Source: Dokdonia sinensis (GTDB lineage: Bacteria > Bacteroidota > Bacteroidia > Flavobacteriales > Flavobacteriaceae). Taken from it: 64,000 nt of DNA. Every line of letters begins with the position of its first letter. The stretch's first letter is position 1. Under the pieces are notes generated by a model that ran no database searches, was not told the DNA's origin, and worked only from the letters and a program-made list of their open reading frames with translations. Positions 1 through 8,695 of this stretch are shown here, one piece after another. The translations under genes were made by a program, and so were the position numbers. The DNA lies in NCBI RefSeq assembly GCF_003688895.1, contig NZ_REFV01000002.1, positions 124,001 through 188,000 of the forward strand, read 5' to 3'.

Positions 1-51
1 AACATTGAACATATAATACGGCAGTATAAGGCACTTAAAAGAAAGTCATAA
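1..51 (+). CDS. 3' end of a gene cut by the window edge (unidentified)
   Basis: Only one plus-strand frame stays open from base 1. It reads NIEHIIRQYKALKRKS and stops with TAA at 49-51; the other two plus frames stop within 15 bases. The basic, helical composition fits a protein C-terminus, and it would converge on the SPOR gene that follows. Sixteen residues are too few to name a family, and a chance open frame is possible. Confidence 0.3.
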   Translation, partial: NIEHIIRQYKALKRKS

Positions 52-92
52 GACGCAGGTTTAATACTTCTTGTAGCTAGCTTGATTACCTA

Positions 93-1028
93 TTATTTTT
101 CCAACTCCTTAACAAGCAACCAAGCGGCCTTGTTGTCAGAAGTTCTTATCGAACGCAATTCTGAAAGTGCATTTTTACTATCTGAGAAACTACCATACAC
201 TACTTGGTGTAGTCCGTAGCGGTTAGTTCCTATCTGACGGGCTTTGTAGCCTTTATCTCTGAGTTCAGAAACTTTTTTTGATGCATTTTCTGCCTGGCGG
301 AAGGCACCAGCAACAATATGATATTTCCCCACAGGCTTCATTACCGAAAGTGTAACTGCAGGTAGCGGGTTTTCAATGATAAAAGTCGCTTCTTGAATCT
401 TTCCTTCAAGTTGCTCATCTGCCTCTTGCTGTGAAGCGTAGTTGTATTCTTCTACATTCTGAACATACTTAAATCCAGCGAGACCTATTCCGCCCAGAAT
501 AACCATTCCGGCAACGGCATATTTTATCCAGCTGCTAGAGCGACGCTCTGGTGTAAAAGCAATAGGCGCTTTTTCTTCTAGTTTTTCGACTTCTTCCTTA
601 TATACTTCACGCGCAATTTGTGGTGTAGTAAATGAAGCAAGTCCAAAGGAGTCAGTTAAGTAATTGAGATGATACGAAGGCTCAAAAATTACGTGACTAT
701 CTGCCGTGAGCGATAGCGTCCCTATATTTTCTAGAACTTGAGTTTCTCCTCTGTGCAAGCTGTCAAAAAGAAAACGCACATAACTCGCAATGCGATTGTT
801 TGCTTCCTCGTGAGGAATCATCTCACTTTTTGCAATATAATTAGCCAGCAGGCCGTCATTGTCGGTGAGTTGTGCATTAAACGATAAACGCTTTTGCGGT
901 GGGTAAAATGCATTAGTACTTTCGTGTACGCGCGCACTTTTATATTGGGTGAGAAATGCACCAAAATTTGGTAAAATCACACACTCATATCTGTATAAAA
1001 GGTCGCTTATGTACTGGTCTAACTGCAT
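93..1028 (-). CDS. HU-CCDC81 and SPOR domain-containing membrane protein
   Basis: This 311-residue protein has three parts. Residues 1-130 match the prokaryotic HU-like CCDC81 domains that open flavobacterial SPOR proteins (start MQLDQYISDLLYRYE). A single membrane helix lies near 169-188, after a basic stretch. A SPOR domain covers about 233-308 (YHIVAGAFRQAENASKK, then YGLHQVVYGSF). SPOR domains bind denuded septal peptidoglycan, so a role at the envelope or division site is likely; the HU-like part would be cytoplasmic and its ligand is unknown. It is divergently transcribed from dprA about 100 bases away, a common flavobacterial arrangement. The family call is secure, the function inferred. 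Confidence 0.85.
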   Translation of the reverse strand: MQLDQYISDLLYRYECVILPNFGAFLTQYKSARVHESTNAFYPPQKRLSFNAQLTDNDGLLANYIAKSEMIPHEEANNRIASYVRFLFDSLHRGETQVLENIGTLSLTADSHVIFEPSYHLNYLTDSFGLASFTTPQIAREVYKEEVEKLEEKAPIAFTPERRSSSWIKYAVAGMVILGGIGLAGFKYVQNVEEYNYASQQEADEQLEGKIQEATFIIENPLPAVTLSVMKPVGKYHIVAGAFRQAENASKKVSELRDKGYKARQIGTNRYGLHQVVYGSFSDSKNALSELRSIRTSDNKAAWLLVKELEK

Positions 1029-1129
1029 ATCTCAAAATTAACCAAAATCGCGAGTGAGCCAAGACTTTCTACAACATTTTATTAACACGCAGAAATATCG
1101 TTACTTAGACCGCTCAATCTTGGATTCTT

Positions 1130-2233
1130 ATGTCAGAAAATGAACTTTTAACCCTCTTAACTTTGCAACATACGCCTAATCTGGGTGACGGAACCATTAA
1201 AAAGTTCATTAATATTTTTGGGAGTGCAGAAGAGGTCCTTCGGCAAAAGAAAAGTACGTTGTTAAAAATTGACGGCGTAGGGGAGCATAAATTAAGTGCT
1301 TTTGGTAAGGAGGAGTATTACGCTTTCGCGAAAGCGGAATTACAATACATACACGACAATAACATCCAGTACGCCACATACACAGATCCACATTACCCAC
1401 AGAAACTAAAGCATTGCATAGATGGGCCGATACTACTCTTCTCTCGTGGAAATATAGACTGGAACAACCCGCGTATCATTAGTATCGTGGGGACGCGTAA
1501 GATTACCACCTATGGAACTGCATTTTTAGAAAAACTCATTGCAGACATCGCACCGCTTAATCCGCTTATAATCTCTGGATTTGCTTATGGTGTGGACATC
1601 ACAGCCCATAAAGCGTGCGTCGAGCACGGAGTTCAAAACGTAGGAGTACTTGCCCACGGCCTGAATCAAATCTATCCCAAAGTACATTCAAAATACACCA
1701 AAGCCGTAGAAGCAAACGGCGGTTTTGTTACAGATTTTTGGAGTAGTGACAGTTTTGTGCATACTAACTTCTTGCAACGCAACCGTATTATCGCGGGACT
1801 GAGCGAAGCCACAATTGTCATAGAATCTGCTGCCAAGGGCGGTTCTCTTGTGACCGCTGAATTTGCAAATGGGTACAACCGTGACGTCTTTGCCGTTCCT
1901 GGTCGTGCAGATGACAAACAAAGTCTGGGTTGCAATAATCTTATTAAGCAGCAAAAGGCACACTTGATGACCAGCGCAGCAGACTTGCTATATATTTTAA
2001 ACTGGAAAATAGACGAGGCCGCTCCCAAGGTGATCCAAAAACAACTTTTTGTAGAACTTACAGAAGAGGAAAAAATAATATGGCGCTTTCTCAATGAAAA
2101 TGGGAAGGAGCAACTGGATATTATCGCCTTAAACTGTAAGCTCCCTACATTTAAAATAGCATCCCTGCTTTTGCAGATGGAAATGAAAGGTGTAATAAGA
2201 GCTTTACCGGGAAAACAGTTTGAGTTGGTATGA
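1130..2233 (+). CDS. dprA: DNA-processing protein DprA
   Basis: DprA loads RecA on single-stranded DNA taken up during natural transformation. The 367-residue protein has an N-terminal helix-hairpin-helix-like region (about 1-60, with IDGVGEHKLSAFG), the Rossmann-type DprA core (SIVGTRKITTYG near 117, then SGFAYGVDITAHKAC and the QRNRIIAGLSEATIVIE segment) and a C-terminal winged-helix-like domain (about 300-367). Length is normal for the family. A full copy of the CGCTTTCGCGAAAGCG palindrome sits inside the gene at 1321-1336 and encodes AFAKAE. A membrane protein converges on its 3' end 15 bases downstream. Confidence 0.95.
   Translation: MSENELLTLLTLQHTPNLGDGTIKKFINIFGSAEEVLRQKKSTLLKIDGVGEHKLSAFGKEEYYAFAKAELQYIHDNNIQYATYTDPHYPQKLKHCIDGPILLFSRGNIDWNNPRIISIVGTRKITTYGTAFLEKLIADIAPLNPLIISGFAYGVDITAHKACVEHGVQNVGVLAHGLNQIYPKVHSKYTKAVEANGGFVTDFWSSDSFVHTNFLQRNRIIAGLSEATIVIESAAKGGSLVTAEFANGYNRDVFAVPGRADDKQSLGCNNLIKQQKAHLMTSAADLLYILNWKIDEAAPKVIQKQLFVELTEEEKIIWRFLNENGKEQLDIIALNCKLPTFKIASLLLQMEMKGVIRALPGKQFELV
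1321..1336. repeat. Iterated palindrome, full 16 bp, inside dprA
   Basis: Perfect CGCTTTCGCGAAAGCG, read in frame as the peptide AFAKA. It lies between the helix-hairpin-helix region and the Rossmann core. Confidence 0.95.
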
Positions 2234-2248
2234 TTATCTAGTAATAAC

Positions 2249-2953
2249 TTATGGTCTCGGAATGATATACTTTTCCTGGAACCTGAGCAACGCATAGATA
2301 AAAGCACTCAATCCTATCATCTCTAGCAATTCTTCTATCGTATAAAGTATGAAAACAGGCCGTGACTTGTACATTGTGCTGTGATCTATGATGTGATTAT
2401 CTATATACCACCCACCCATCATCTCAAACCCTACGGCCCCAATGATGAAGATAGTTCCGGCACTTATGAACGATATAAGCGTCCGTCGCGGAAGACTAAA
2501 AAGAGGTTTGACGATAAAGATTCCCAAAATGATAAGGGCAATGCCATAAGGAATAACCCAACTGTAATAAAAAATCCCAGAAGTTTCCACATTATCAGAA
2601 AAAGCGCCACCTATTTTTTCGTGAATGCGCAATAATTCATCTGCTCCTAAAAACAGGAAGATAACTCCTAGTGAAATCCAGAAAACGTTGTGTTTCTTAA
2701 TTGCTAAATTACTAGTAGCTATTTTAAAAAGAAGTACACTTATAATCACATAGAGCAAGGTCGAAAAAACGGAAGGGGCATTCTTTTCCTCTCCAAAGTT
2801 TAGTTTTCTGAAGTACCAGTTTTCCGTACTCAAATTATTTGAAAGCGTATATGAATAGCTCCAAAAGTGAAGTATGAGTAACACGAAAATGGCAATTGCA
2901 AGAGCAATTGTAACCATTTTAGGAATATTGCGAGGAGTGGCTAGTCTTTTCAA
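2249..2953 (-). CDS. Unrecognised polytopic membrane protein
   Basis: I do not recognise a named family. The 234-residue protein has about six predicted membrane helices (near 13-33, 61-81, 88-106, 127-150, 160-178 and 204-225). Charged residues lie in or next to the helices: LGADELLRIHE after helix 3, GFEMMGG after helix 5 and EELLEMIG at the last one. Such buried acids and histidines suggest either a membrane-embedded enzyme or an ion-coupled transporter, but this is inference. M13 is a possible alternative start. It converges with dprA and lies upstream of the S9 peptidase in the opposite sense only by terminator spacing, so it is probably its own unit. Confidence 0.7.
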   Translation of the reverse strand: MKRLATPRNIPKMVTIALAIAIFVLLILHFWSYSYTLSNNLSTENWYFRKLNFGEEKNAPSVFSTLLYVIISVLLFKIATSNLAIKKHNVFWISLGVIFLFLGADELLRIHEKIGGAFSDNVETSGIFYYSWVIPYGIALIILGIFIVKPLFSLPRRTLISFISAGTIFIIGAVGFEMMGGWYIDNHIIDHSTMYKSRPVFILYTIEELLEMIGLSAFIYALLRFQEKYIIPRP

Positions 2954-2974
2954 AACGTATTCTTTAAAATAAAG

Positions 2975-3007
2975 AAGTCGAGCAATCTTTCAGGAGTTGC
3001 TCGACTT
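2975..3007 (-). terminator. Rho-independent terminator of the S9 peptidase gene
   Basis: An 11-bp perfect stem, AAGTCGAGCAA / TTGCTCGACTT, with an 11-base loop. On the minus strand it is followed by a T-rich run, 22 bases past the peptidase stop codon. Confidence 0.8.
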
Positions 3008-3028
3008 GATATTAGTTTTTACAAATAA

Positions 3029-5185
3029 TTATTTTTTAAACGTCTTAGGAAGTTCTTTATATCCCATATTGTAAAGTGTAAACCCAAAGATATCTGCATA
3101 CTGTTCAATGGTTTTAGAAACAGGTGTGCCAGCGCCGTGACCAGCGTCTGTCTCAATGCGGATTAATACTGGAGCATCACCAGCTTGTTTTTCCTGAAGT
3201 TCTGCAGCAAACTTAAAGGAATGTGCAGGCACCACACGGTCATCGTGATCTCCTGTTGTAACCATAGTCGCTGGATAGGGTACCCCTTCTTTAACATTGT
3301 GCACAGGAGAATATCCTTTAAGATATTCAAACATTTCCTTATTGTCCTCTGCTGTTCCATAGTCGTATGCCCATCCTGCTCCTGCGGTAAAAGTGTGATA
3401 ACGTAGCATATCCATAACACCTACTGCTGGAAGCGCTACTTGGACTAAATCTGGTCTTTGGGTCATTGTTGCCCCCACAAGCAGTCCTCCGTTAGAACCT
3501 CCACGTATCGCGAGATATTCTTTTGAAGTATATTTATTATCGATCAGATATTCCGCAGCAGCTATGAAATCGTCAAAAACATTTTGCTTTTTCATCTTGG
3601 TTCCTGCATCGTGCCACTCTTTACCATATTCTCCACCACCACGTAGGTTAGGAACAGCATAAATTCCGCCTTGCTCCATCCATACTGCGTTTGCAATACT
3701 AAAACCAGGTGTTAAGCTCACGTTGAAACCTCCATAACCATAGAGTATGGTTGGATTTTTTCCGTTGAGCTCTGTTCCTTTTTTGTAGGTAATAATCATC
3801 GGGACTTTTGTGCCGTCTTTTGAACTGTAAAAAACTTGCTTGCTTTCAAAATTATCAGGATTAAAGTCGATATCTGGCTTGATAAAGAGTTCAGACTTAC
3901 CACTCGCATAATCATATTTATAGATACTTCCAGGGGTTTTGTAATTTGAGAAGCTGTAATACGATTCTGTATAATCACGCTTCCCACCAAAACCACCTAC
4001 ACTTCCTACACCCGGCAAATCAATGTCGCGCACGAGCTTGCCATCGTAATCATATTGCTTTACTTTAGACACAGCGTCTACCATATACTCTGCAAAGAAG
4101 TAACCTCCGCCAGTACTTGGACTTAAAACATACTCAGTTTCTGGTATAAAATCTTTCCAGTTTTCTGGTGCTGGATTGCTTGCGTCTACGGTGATTATTT
4201 TTTGATTAGGAGCGTTTAAGTTCGTGACCATAAAAAGTTTACTGCCCTCATTCTCGATGAGGTAGGTGTCTGAGTCTTCGTGGTCAAGAATGGTGATAAA
4301 GTCACTATTTGGTTTGGTAAGATCTTTTAAAAACAGCTTTCCACCAGAAGTCGAGTTGCGGGCAGAAACAGTTAAATATCTATTATCCTCACTCACGCCA
4401 CCACCTACGTAGCGGTGTTTTTGATCTGCAGTCCCGCCAAAGATGAGCTTATCACTAGACTGCGGTGTCCCCAGTTTATGATAGTATAGTTTATGCTGGT
4501 CTGTCTTTGCCGAAAGTTCGCTCCCCTTCGGTTTATCATAGCTTGAGTAGTAAAAACCTTCATTTTTGTACCAAGACATTCCAGAGAATTTCACATCAAT
4601 AAGCGTGTCTTCTACAATTTCCTTTTTCTCCGTATCCATCACAAGAATCTTGCGCCAGTCACTTCCTCCTTCAGAGATTGCGTAGGCCAGAATACTTCCG
4701 TCATCAGAGAAGCTTGCGCCTCCTAGGGAGATGGTACCATCTTCGGCAAAGGTGTTTGGGTCTAAAAATACTTCGGCGGTGCTTGGGTCATCGCCTGTTT
4801 TATAACGGTAAATGACATACTGATTCTGCAATCCGTCATTTTTATAAAAATAGGTATAATCGCCTTCTTTGAATGGAGCGCCCACTTTCTCGTAGTTCCA
4901 AAGCTCAGAGAGCCTAGACTTTAACTCGTCTCTAAAAGGGATTTGATCCAGATATCCGTAAGTGGTTTCATTCTCACGTTTTACCCAATCCATTGTTTCT
5001 TCGCTTCGGTCGTCCTCGAGCCAGCGATAAGGGTCGGGAACTTCGGTGCCAAAATACGTATCTACGGTATCTACTTTTTTTGTTTCTGTATAATTCACAG
5101 CAATTTGGTTGGTTTTTTCTTCGGTTTCAGTTTTGCAGGCAGTTACAAGCGTAACGGTGCAAAGGAGTACTGCTAGTTTTCTCAT
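3029..5185 (-). CDS. Prolyl oligopeptidase family serine peptidase (S9), lipoprotein
   Basis: This 718-residue enzyme should cleave short peptides after proline. A lipoprotein signal ends at Cys17 (VTLVTAC), placing it in the periplasm or on the outer membrane. Residues about 35-430 form the beta-propeller (start of domain: DPYRWLEDD); about 435-718 are the alpha/beta-hydrolase domain. The catalytic Ser is S564 in [11 protein letters not shown], the acid lies in [12 protein letters not shown] (D648/D649) and the base is H683 in DAGHGAG. Length matches bacterial prolyl endopeptidases. It is a single-gene unit with its own promoter-like box and terminator. Confidence 0.95.
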   Translation of the reverse strand: MRKLAVLLCTVTLVTACKTETEEKTNQIAVNYTETKKVDTVDTYFGTEVPDPYRWLEDDRSEETMDWVKRENETTYGYLDQIPFRDELKSRLSELWNYEKVGAPFKEGDYTYFYKNDGLQNQYVIYRYKTGDDPSTAEVFLDPNTFAEDGTISLGGASFSDDGSILAYAISEGGSDWRKILVMDTEKKEIVEDTLIDVKFSGMSWYKNEGFYYSSYDKPKGSELSAKTDQHKLYYHKLGTPQSSDKLIFGGTADQKHRYVGGGVSEDNRYLTVSARNSTSGGKLFLKDLTKPNSDFITILDHEDSDTYLIENEGSKLFMVTNLNAPNQKIITVDASNPAPENWKDFIPETEYVLSPSTGGGYFFAEYMVDAVSKVKQYDYDGKLVRDIDLPGVGSVGGFGGKRDYTESYYSFSNYKTPGSIYKYDYASGKSELFIKPDIDFNPDNFESKQVFYSSKDGTKVPMIITYKKGTELNGKNPTILYGYGGFNVSLTPGFSIANAVWMEQGGIYAVPNLRGGGEYGKEWHDAGTKMKKQNVFDDFIAAAEYLIDNKYTSKEYLAIRGGSNGGLLVGATMTQRPDLVQVALPAVGVMDMLRYHTFTAGAGWAYDYGTAEDNKEMFEYLKGYSPVHNVKEGVPYPATMVTTGDHDDRVVPAHSFKFAAELQEKQAGDAPVLIRIETDAGHGAGTPVSKTIEQYADIFGFTLYNMGYKELPKTFKK

Positions 5186-5207
5186 AAGAAGGTGGTTTTT
5201 ATAGGTA

Positions 5208-5223
5208 CGCTTTCGCGAAAGCG
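5208..5223. repeat. Iterated palindrome, full form, 5' of the S9 peptidase
   Basis: Perfect 16-mer flanked by TA on both sides, giving the 20-bp palindrome TACGCTTTCGCGAAAGCGTA. It lies 23 bases upstream of the peptidase start, between the putative -7 box and the start codon. Confidence 0.95.
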
Positions 5224-5231
5224 TAACCCCT

Positions 5232-5239
5232 CAAATGTA
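5232..5239 (-). promoter_or_regulatory. Putative -7 promoter box for the S9 peptidase gene
   Basis: Minus-strand TACATTTG matches the Bacteroidota -7 consensus TAnnTTTG exactly. It is 47 bases upstream of the start codon. No clear TTG is seen at the expected -33 position, so the call is tentative. Confidence 0.4.
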
Positions 5240-5296
5240 ACACGAGTACGTGAATTGTAGCTTATATTTAAGAAAACGTTAAATATTTTAAGAGAA

Positions 5297-5319
5297 AAAC
5301 CAGCCCGATGAGCTGGTTT
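5297..5319 (-). terminator. Terminator of the DUF1761 gene
   Basis: Stem AAACCAGC / GCTGGTTT with a 7-base loop, followed on the minus strand by a T-rich run. It lies 34 bases past the DUF1761 stop codon. Confidence 0.7.
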
Positions 5320-5352
5320 CAATGTAAAAAGGGGTGAAAGACGTTTTGTGAG

Positions 5353-5790
5353 TTATACCCACGCGTTAATAATTCCACCCATAATTGCGAGTGTGATGGT
5401 CCAATAACCTACAGCGATAATGACGTACTTGAACGAGCGTCGCTCGTATAGCGCAATAGTTCCTAAAATAGGCGCGACAAAAAGTAGTGCCATAAGCGCC
5501 CCGTGAAAAGCACCGTGCTTAAAGGTAAGATACGGTTCCTTCCCGTGAATCTCGCCATTACCGCCGCCAAACATCACTAGCCCCCAAAGCATAAAGGAGA
5601 GTACAAAGGCAAACACAAAACTCATCCCAAAGATGAGTGCCATATTTCCTGTTTTGATTTTTTCTTCGGTCATTCCAGACTCGCGCATCCACGCTTTTCC
5701 GAACAGCGGTCCGTACCAAAAAAACCCCACGACAAGTGAGGAGGCAGACGCGACGAGCATCGCGAGCCAATTAGGATTAAATCCGTCCAT
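5353..5790 (-). CDS. DUF1761 family membrane protein
   Basis: The 145-residue protein has the DUF1761 N-terminal signature: NPNWLAMLVASASSLVVGF, then FWYGPLFGKAWMRESG. Four membrane helices are expected (about 7-27, 50-73, 95-113 and 122-144). No biochemical function is established for the family. It has its own terminator and is divergent from the SnoaL-like gene. Confidence 0.85.
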   Translation of the reverse strand: MDGFNPNWLAMLVASASSLVVGFFWYGPLFGKAWMRESGMTEEKIKTGNMALIFGMSFVFAFVLSFMLWGLVMFGGGNGEIHGKEPYLTFKHGAFHGALMALLFVAPILGTIALYERRSFKYVIIAVGYWTITLAIMGGIINAWV

Positions 5791-5941
5791 AAAAATTGAT
5801 TGTATTGGTTAGTTAGTTTTAAAAGTATCAAAAAAATATGGTAGTTGAGCGTAAGAATATTCCAATTTGTTTAATATCAGCGCTTTGAAACGTCAATATT
5901 CTTAATTATCTTTAAACAGAACAACTTAAAATCACAGTAAT

Positions 5942-6304
5942 ATGAAGACACAAGAAATTGCAAATAATCTAGTGGAGTGGTGTAATAAAGGCGATTATGG
6001 CCGTTGCTACCAAGAATTATACAGCCCAAATATCGTAAGTATAGAACCCGAGTGGGCCGAAAACCCAAGAGCCGAAGGAATGGAAGCCGTTGCTAAAAAA
6101 GGAGAGTGGTGGGAAGAAAACTTTGAAGTACATAGCAGTACCGTTAGTGAACCTACTGTGGCAGATAATTGGTTCTCCGTACGCTTTGATATGGATACCA
6201 CTCATAAACCTAGTGGACAGCGTAGTCGTATGCAAGAAATAGGAGTTTATCAAGTTAAGGATGGAAAAATTGTACAAGAGCAATTTTTCTATGATCAAGA
6301 ATAA
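5942..6304 (+). CDS. SnoaL/NTF2-like domain protein
   Basis: At 120 residues this fits a single cone-shaped SnoaL/NTF2-like fold: an N-terminal helical start (EIANNLVEWCNKGDYGRCY), a central strand region and a C-terminal strand ending KDGKIVQEQFFYD. The family includes polyketide cyclases, isomerases and many proteins of unknown activity, and nothing here identifies the substrate. Copy 1 of the GGTGGTTGAGTG hairpin repeat begins ten bases after the stop codon and may end its transcript. Confidence 0.75.
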   Translation: MKTQEIANNLVEWCNKGDYGRCYQELYSPNIVSIEPEWAENPRAEGMEAVAKKGEWWEENFEVHSSTVSEPTVADNWFSVRFDMDTTHKPSGQRSRMQEIGVYQVKDGKIVQEQFFYDQE

Positions 6305-6313
6305 AGGCACAGC

Positions 6314-6384
6314 CTGAGGTGGTTGAGTGATTTTCTTTAAAACGCAGAGCGTTTTAAAGAAAATTGTATCGAAACCTCCGGAAT
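6314..6384 (+). repeat. Variable-stem hairpin repeat, copy 1
   Basis: Conserved left end CTGAGGTGGTTGAGTG and right end TTGTATCGAAACCTCCGG enclose a perfect 15-bp stem (6331-6345 with 6349-6363, loop AGA). The stem sequence differs from those of the other copies. Confidence 0.85.
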
Positions 6385-6451
6385 CAAAATCTCAAGTTCT
6401 AAATTCCAATAAGACGATGTTGTTCTTGTGGAATTTGGGGATTTTATCATC

Positions 6452-6485
6452 ATCACAGGTGCGGGATTAATTCCGCACCTATGAT
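6452..6485. terminator. Bidirectional terminator between SnoaL-like and thioesterase genes
   Basis: Stem AGGTGCGG / CCGCACCT with an 8-base loop, extendable by ATCA/TGAT around one mismatch. A T run follows on the plus strand. It lies 19 bases past the thioesterase stop on the minus strand. Confidence 0.65.
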
Positions 6486-6503
6486 TTTTGTTTACATAAA
6501 AGT

Positions 6504-6983
6504 TTAAAGTTCTCGATCCTTGGGAACTTGTCCGTGCGCTCGCATATCCTCTTTAGTCAGGATTTTATAATCTGAAGTTTTAGGAGCATTTTCCAGCATA
6601 GGCATTAACTTTTCTGGAAGACCTATCATTTTTCTAGTCTTGAGATCTATCCAGCCTCCTTGCATACTTCCGCGAGCGAGGTTTCTGCCTTTGTGGTCAT
6701 AAAAGTTATGGACAAACTTAAAGAACATCCCATCTTCACTTGCACCACCTAACTCAAAGGTTACGGTAATGGGTTTACCTTGAAAGGCTTCTTTAAAAAA
6801 GAATAACTGCTCGTGAAAAATGACGGGCCCGATGTTATGAATGACCATTTCTTTTTGGCTCAGACCATTTTCTATCATAAATCCCATACGGGTATGTGAC
6901 ATAAAGTTTACATAAGCACTGTTAGCCAGATGCCGGTTTGCATCTATATCACTCCATCGTATGTCAAATTCTTTGGTGTACAT
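6504..6983 (-). CDS. Acyl-CoA thioesterase, 4HBT hotdog fold
   Basis: The 159-residue protein begins MYTKEFDIRWSDIDANRHL, with the D-x-D-x-N-x-H pattern typical of 4-hydroxybenzoyl-CoA-type thioesterases, and continues through the hotdog core (GPVIFHEQLFFFKEAFQG, then FVHNFYDHKGRNLARG). It probably hydrolyses an acyl-CoA in the cytoplasm. A longer open frame runs to 7139, but its extra 52 residues cover a terminator and a palindrome and are basic and unlike the family, so 6983 is chosen as the start. Confidence 0.85.
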   Translation of the reverse strand: MYTKEFDIRWSDIDANRHLANSAYVNFMSHTRMGFMIENGLSQKEMVIHNIGPVIFHEQLFFFKEAFQGKPITVTFELGGASEDGMFFKFVHNFYDHKGRNLARGSMQGGWIDLKTRKMIGLPEKLMPMLENAPKTSDYKILTKEDMRAHGQVPKDREL

Positions 6984-7024
6984 TTTTATTAGATTTTCCC
7001 GCTCCCGAAACAAGTTCGAGACAA

Positions 7025-7039
7025 GCTTTCGCGAAAGCG
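7025..7039. repeat. Iterated palindrome, 15 bp, 5' of the thioesterase
   Basis: GCTTTCGCGAAAGCG, 42 bases upstream of the thioesterase start. The outer left C is replaced by A. Confidence 0.95.
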
Positions 7040-7106
7040 GATGTATAATGGTAAAATTACAAAAACCGAAACTATGCGCGCATAGTATTATAGGAAGTTT
7101 AGCACA

Positions 7107-7136
7107 AAAAAAGCGCCTTTCACAGGGCGCTTTTTT
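7107..7136 (-). terminator. Terminator of the SDR gene
   Basis: GC-rich stem (AAGCGCC / GGGCGCTT) flanked by A and T runs, about 20 bases past the SDR stop codon on the minus strand. Confidence 0.85.
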
Positions 7137-7156
7137 CATTGGTAAATTGCCATATA

Positions 7157-7909
7157 TTAGATTTGACTCATCCCGCCATCTATTTCTAGCTCAATACCAT
7201 TTACATAGGAAGCATCTTCACTCGCTAGGAAAGCGACCGCCTTTGCAACTTCGTGAGACTCGCCAAAACGCTTTAGCGGAACACCTTCTGCAAAGCTAGC
7301 GCCCATCTCGTTTACTTGCTCCTCAGTCATTCCATCCATTTTACTATAAATAGGAGTGCCTATAGGTCCAGGTGCTACAGCGTTTACTCTTATTTTTCTA
7401 GGCGCGAGTTCTGTCGTAAGCACACGGGCATACGAACGTAAAGCACCTTTAGTTGCACTATAAATGCTTGAACCTTCAAAACCTTTCTGGTGTACAATAG
7501 AGGTGTTGAACACGATATTTGCCCCATCGTTAAGATGAGGGATTGCTTCTTTTACAAGAAATACAGGTCCCTTAATATTTATGTTAAACTGGTTGTCATA
7601 AAAATCTTCAGTCACTTGGTCTGAGGGTGCAAACTGTGCAACTCCTGCGTTTGCAAAAACGACATCTATTTTACCATAAGTAGCTACGGCTTCTTTAATG
7701 AGTTTTGCATTGTCGGCTGGTTTTGATTGGTCAGCTAGGACGGCTTTAAAATCTCCACTCAACTCTTTTGAAGCTTCATCCAGAGCTTCCTGACGTCTAC
7801 CAGAAAAGACAACTTTAGCACCTTCGGCGAGAAATTCTTTTACGGTTGCGTTTCCTATTCCAGAGTTTCCTCCTGTGATGACAACGACTTTGTTTTCAAA
7901 CTTTTTCAT
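7157..7909 (-). CDS. SDR family NAD(P)-dependent oxidoreductase
   Basis: A classical short-chain dehydrogenase of 250 residues. The cofactor motif is VVITGGNSGIGNATVKEF near the N-terminus, NAG lies in FANAGVAQ, and the active site is the S-Y-K series ending in YSATKGA. The C-terminus AFLASEDASYVNGIELEIDG is typical. An arginine near the end of the second strand (SGRRQ) suggests NADPH. It follows the TetR gene 60 bases downstream on the same strand, with an operator-like site between them, so it is the likely target of that regulator. Substrate unknown. Confidence 0.9.
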   Translation of the reverse strand: MKKFENKVVVITGGNSGIGNATVKEFLAEGAKVVFSGRRQEALDEASKELSGDFKAVLADQSKPADNAKLIKEAVATYGKIDVVFANAGVAQFAPSDQVTEDFYDNQFNINIKGPVFLVKEAIPHLNDGANIVFNTSIVHQKGFEGSSIYSATKGALRSYARVLTTELAPRKIRVNAVAPGPIGTPIYSKMDGMTEEQVNEMGASFAEGVPLKRFGESHEVAKAVAFLASEDASYVNGIELEIDGGMSQI

Positions 7910-7935
7910 AGTATTAATTGTTAGATATTTAGTTA

Positions 7936-7951
7936 TGGAACAATCGTTCCA
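7936..7951. promoter_or_regulatory. Operator-like inverted repeat between tetR and SDR genes
   Basis: TGGAAC-AATC-GTTCCA, 6-bp perfect arms with a 4-base spacer. The same TGGAACGATTG core (on the opposite strand here) recurs upstream of the TetR gene at 8585-8600. Two copies flanking a TetR gene fit autoregulation and target control. Confidence 0.6.
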
Positions 7952-7969
7952 AAATTGATTAAAAAAATT

Positions 7970-8551
7970 TTAGCTTAATATTTGGAGCGAGTTCTTTACG
8001 ATATGCTCCAGTTTTATTCTATTACGAGTGAGTATGCCTGTCATTCTAATTCCTTGAAAAATGCTGTATAGATAATAGGCATAATGTTCGGCAGTTTCTG
8101 TTGTATTTATGAGCCTTGCATCTTGTCCTTCCTGCACGAGTCCTTGAAAAAAATCAATACTTCGATCCTGCATTTTTTCAAGGTATTCTTTTATGGAAGC
8201 GTTGCTACGACTGAGTTCTGTCTTACAATTGAGGCTAAAACAACCTTTACCTTCCACATCTTTTATAATAGCATCAACAATATTCTCAAATATAAAATGT
8301 ATTGCCTCTAGCGGATTTTCAGCGCGGTGCAAAGCTTCTTGAAAAATGTCCTGACTTTCTTCCTGATATTGAATAAGCACCATTTTATAGAGCGCCATCT
8401 TGTTGCCAAAAGAGTTATACAGGCTCGACCGATTTAATCCCGTTGCTTCTACAAGGTCGTTCATAGAGGTGCCATTAAAACCCTTGTCCCAAAAAAGATC
8501 TCTCACTTTTTCGAGCACTTGTGGTCTATCAAAAACTTCGGTTCTAGGCAT
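7970..8551 (-). CDS. TetR/AcrR family transcriptional repressor
   Basis: The 193-residue protein has an N-terminal TetR helix-turn-helix: VRDLFWDKGFNGTSMNDLVE followed by ATGLNRSSLYNSFGNK, residues about 15-58. The remainder is a helical ligand-binding domain with a Cys in KGCFSLNC, typical of the AcrR subgroup that controls small SDR or reductase genes. It is immediately upstream of, and co-oriented with, the SDR gene; operator-like sites lie on both sides of it. The inducer is unknown. Confidence 0.9.
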   Translation of the reverse strand: MPRTEVFDRPQVLEKVRDLFWDKGFNGTSMNDLVEATGLNRSSLYNSFGNKMALYKMVLIQYQEESQDIFQEALHRAENPLEAIHFIFENIVDAIIKDVEGKGCFSLNCKTELSRSNASIKEYLEKMQDRSIDFFQGLVQEGQDARLINTTETAEHYAYYLYSIFQGIRMTGILTRNRIKLEHIVKNSLQILS

Positions 8552-8584
8552 TGCTTATTTTGAAATGAACGGTACAAATATAAT

Positions 8585-8600
8585 TGGAACGATTGGTTTA
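8585..8600. promoter_or_regulatory. Second operator-like site, 5' of the TetR gene
   Basis: TGGAACGATTGGTTTA shares the TGGAACGATTG core with the site at 7936-7951, but its right arm is degenerate. It starts 34 bases upstream of the TetR start codon. Confidence 0.5.
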
Positions 8601-8695
8601 AAAAAAGAATTTGTGATTTTTTTGACATTTGTGTGTTGTCCTGTTTATGACCTTAAAGTGGCCGTGCTCACTACTTCGGCTTGGCTCAGAAAGAG

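Noticed and set aside
1672-2307. 211-residue antisense open frame opposite dprA
   Set aside because: Shadow of dprA, Ser/Cys-rich, no domain.
5208-5223. Palindrome as a rho-independent terminator
   Set aside because: It lies upstream of genes and inside genes, and lacks a loop or T run; it cannot be a general terminator.
6984-7139. Longer start for the thioesterase
   Set aside because: It covers the SDR terminator and a palindrome; the hotdog fold begins at MYTKEF.
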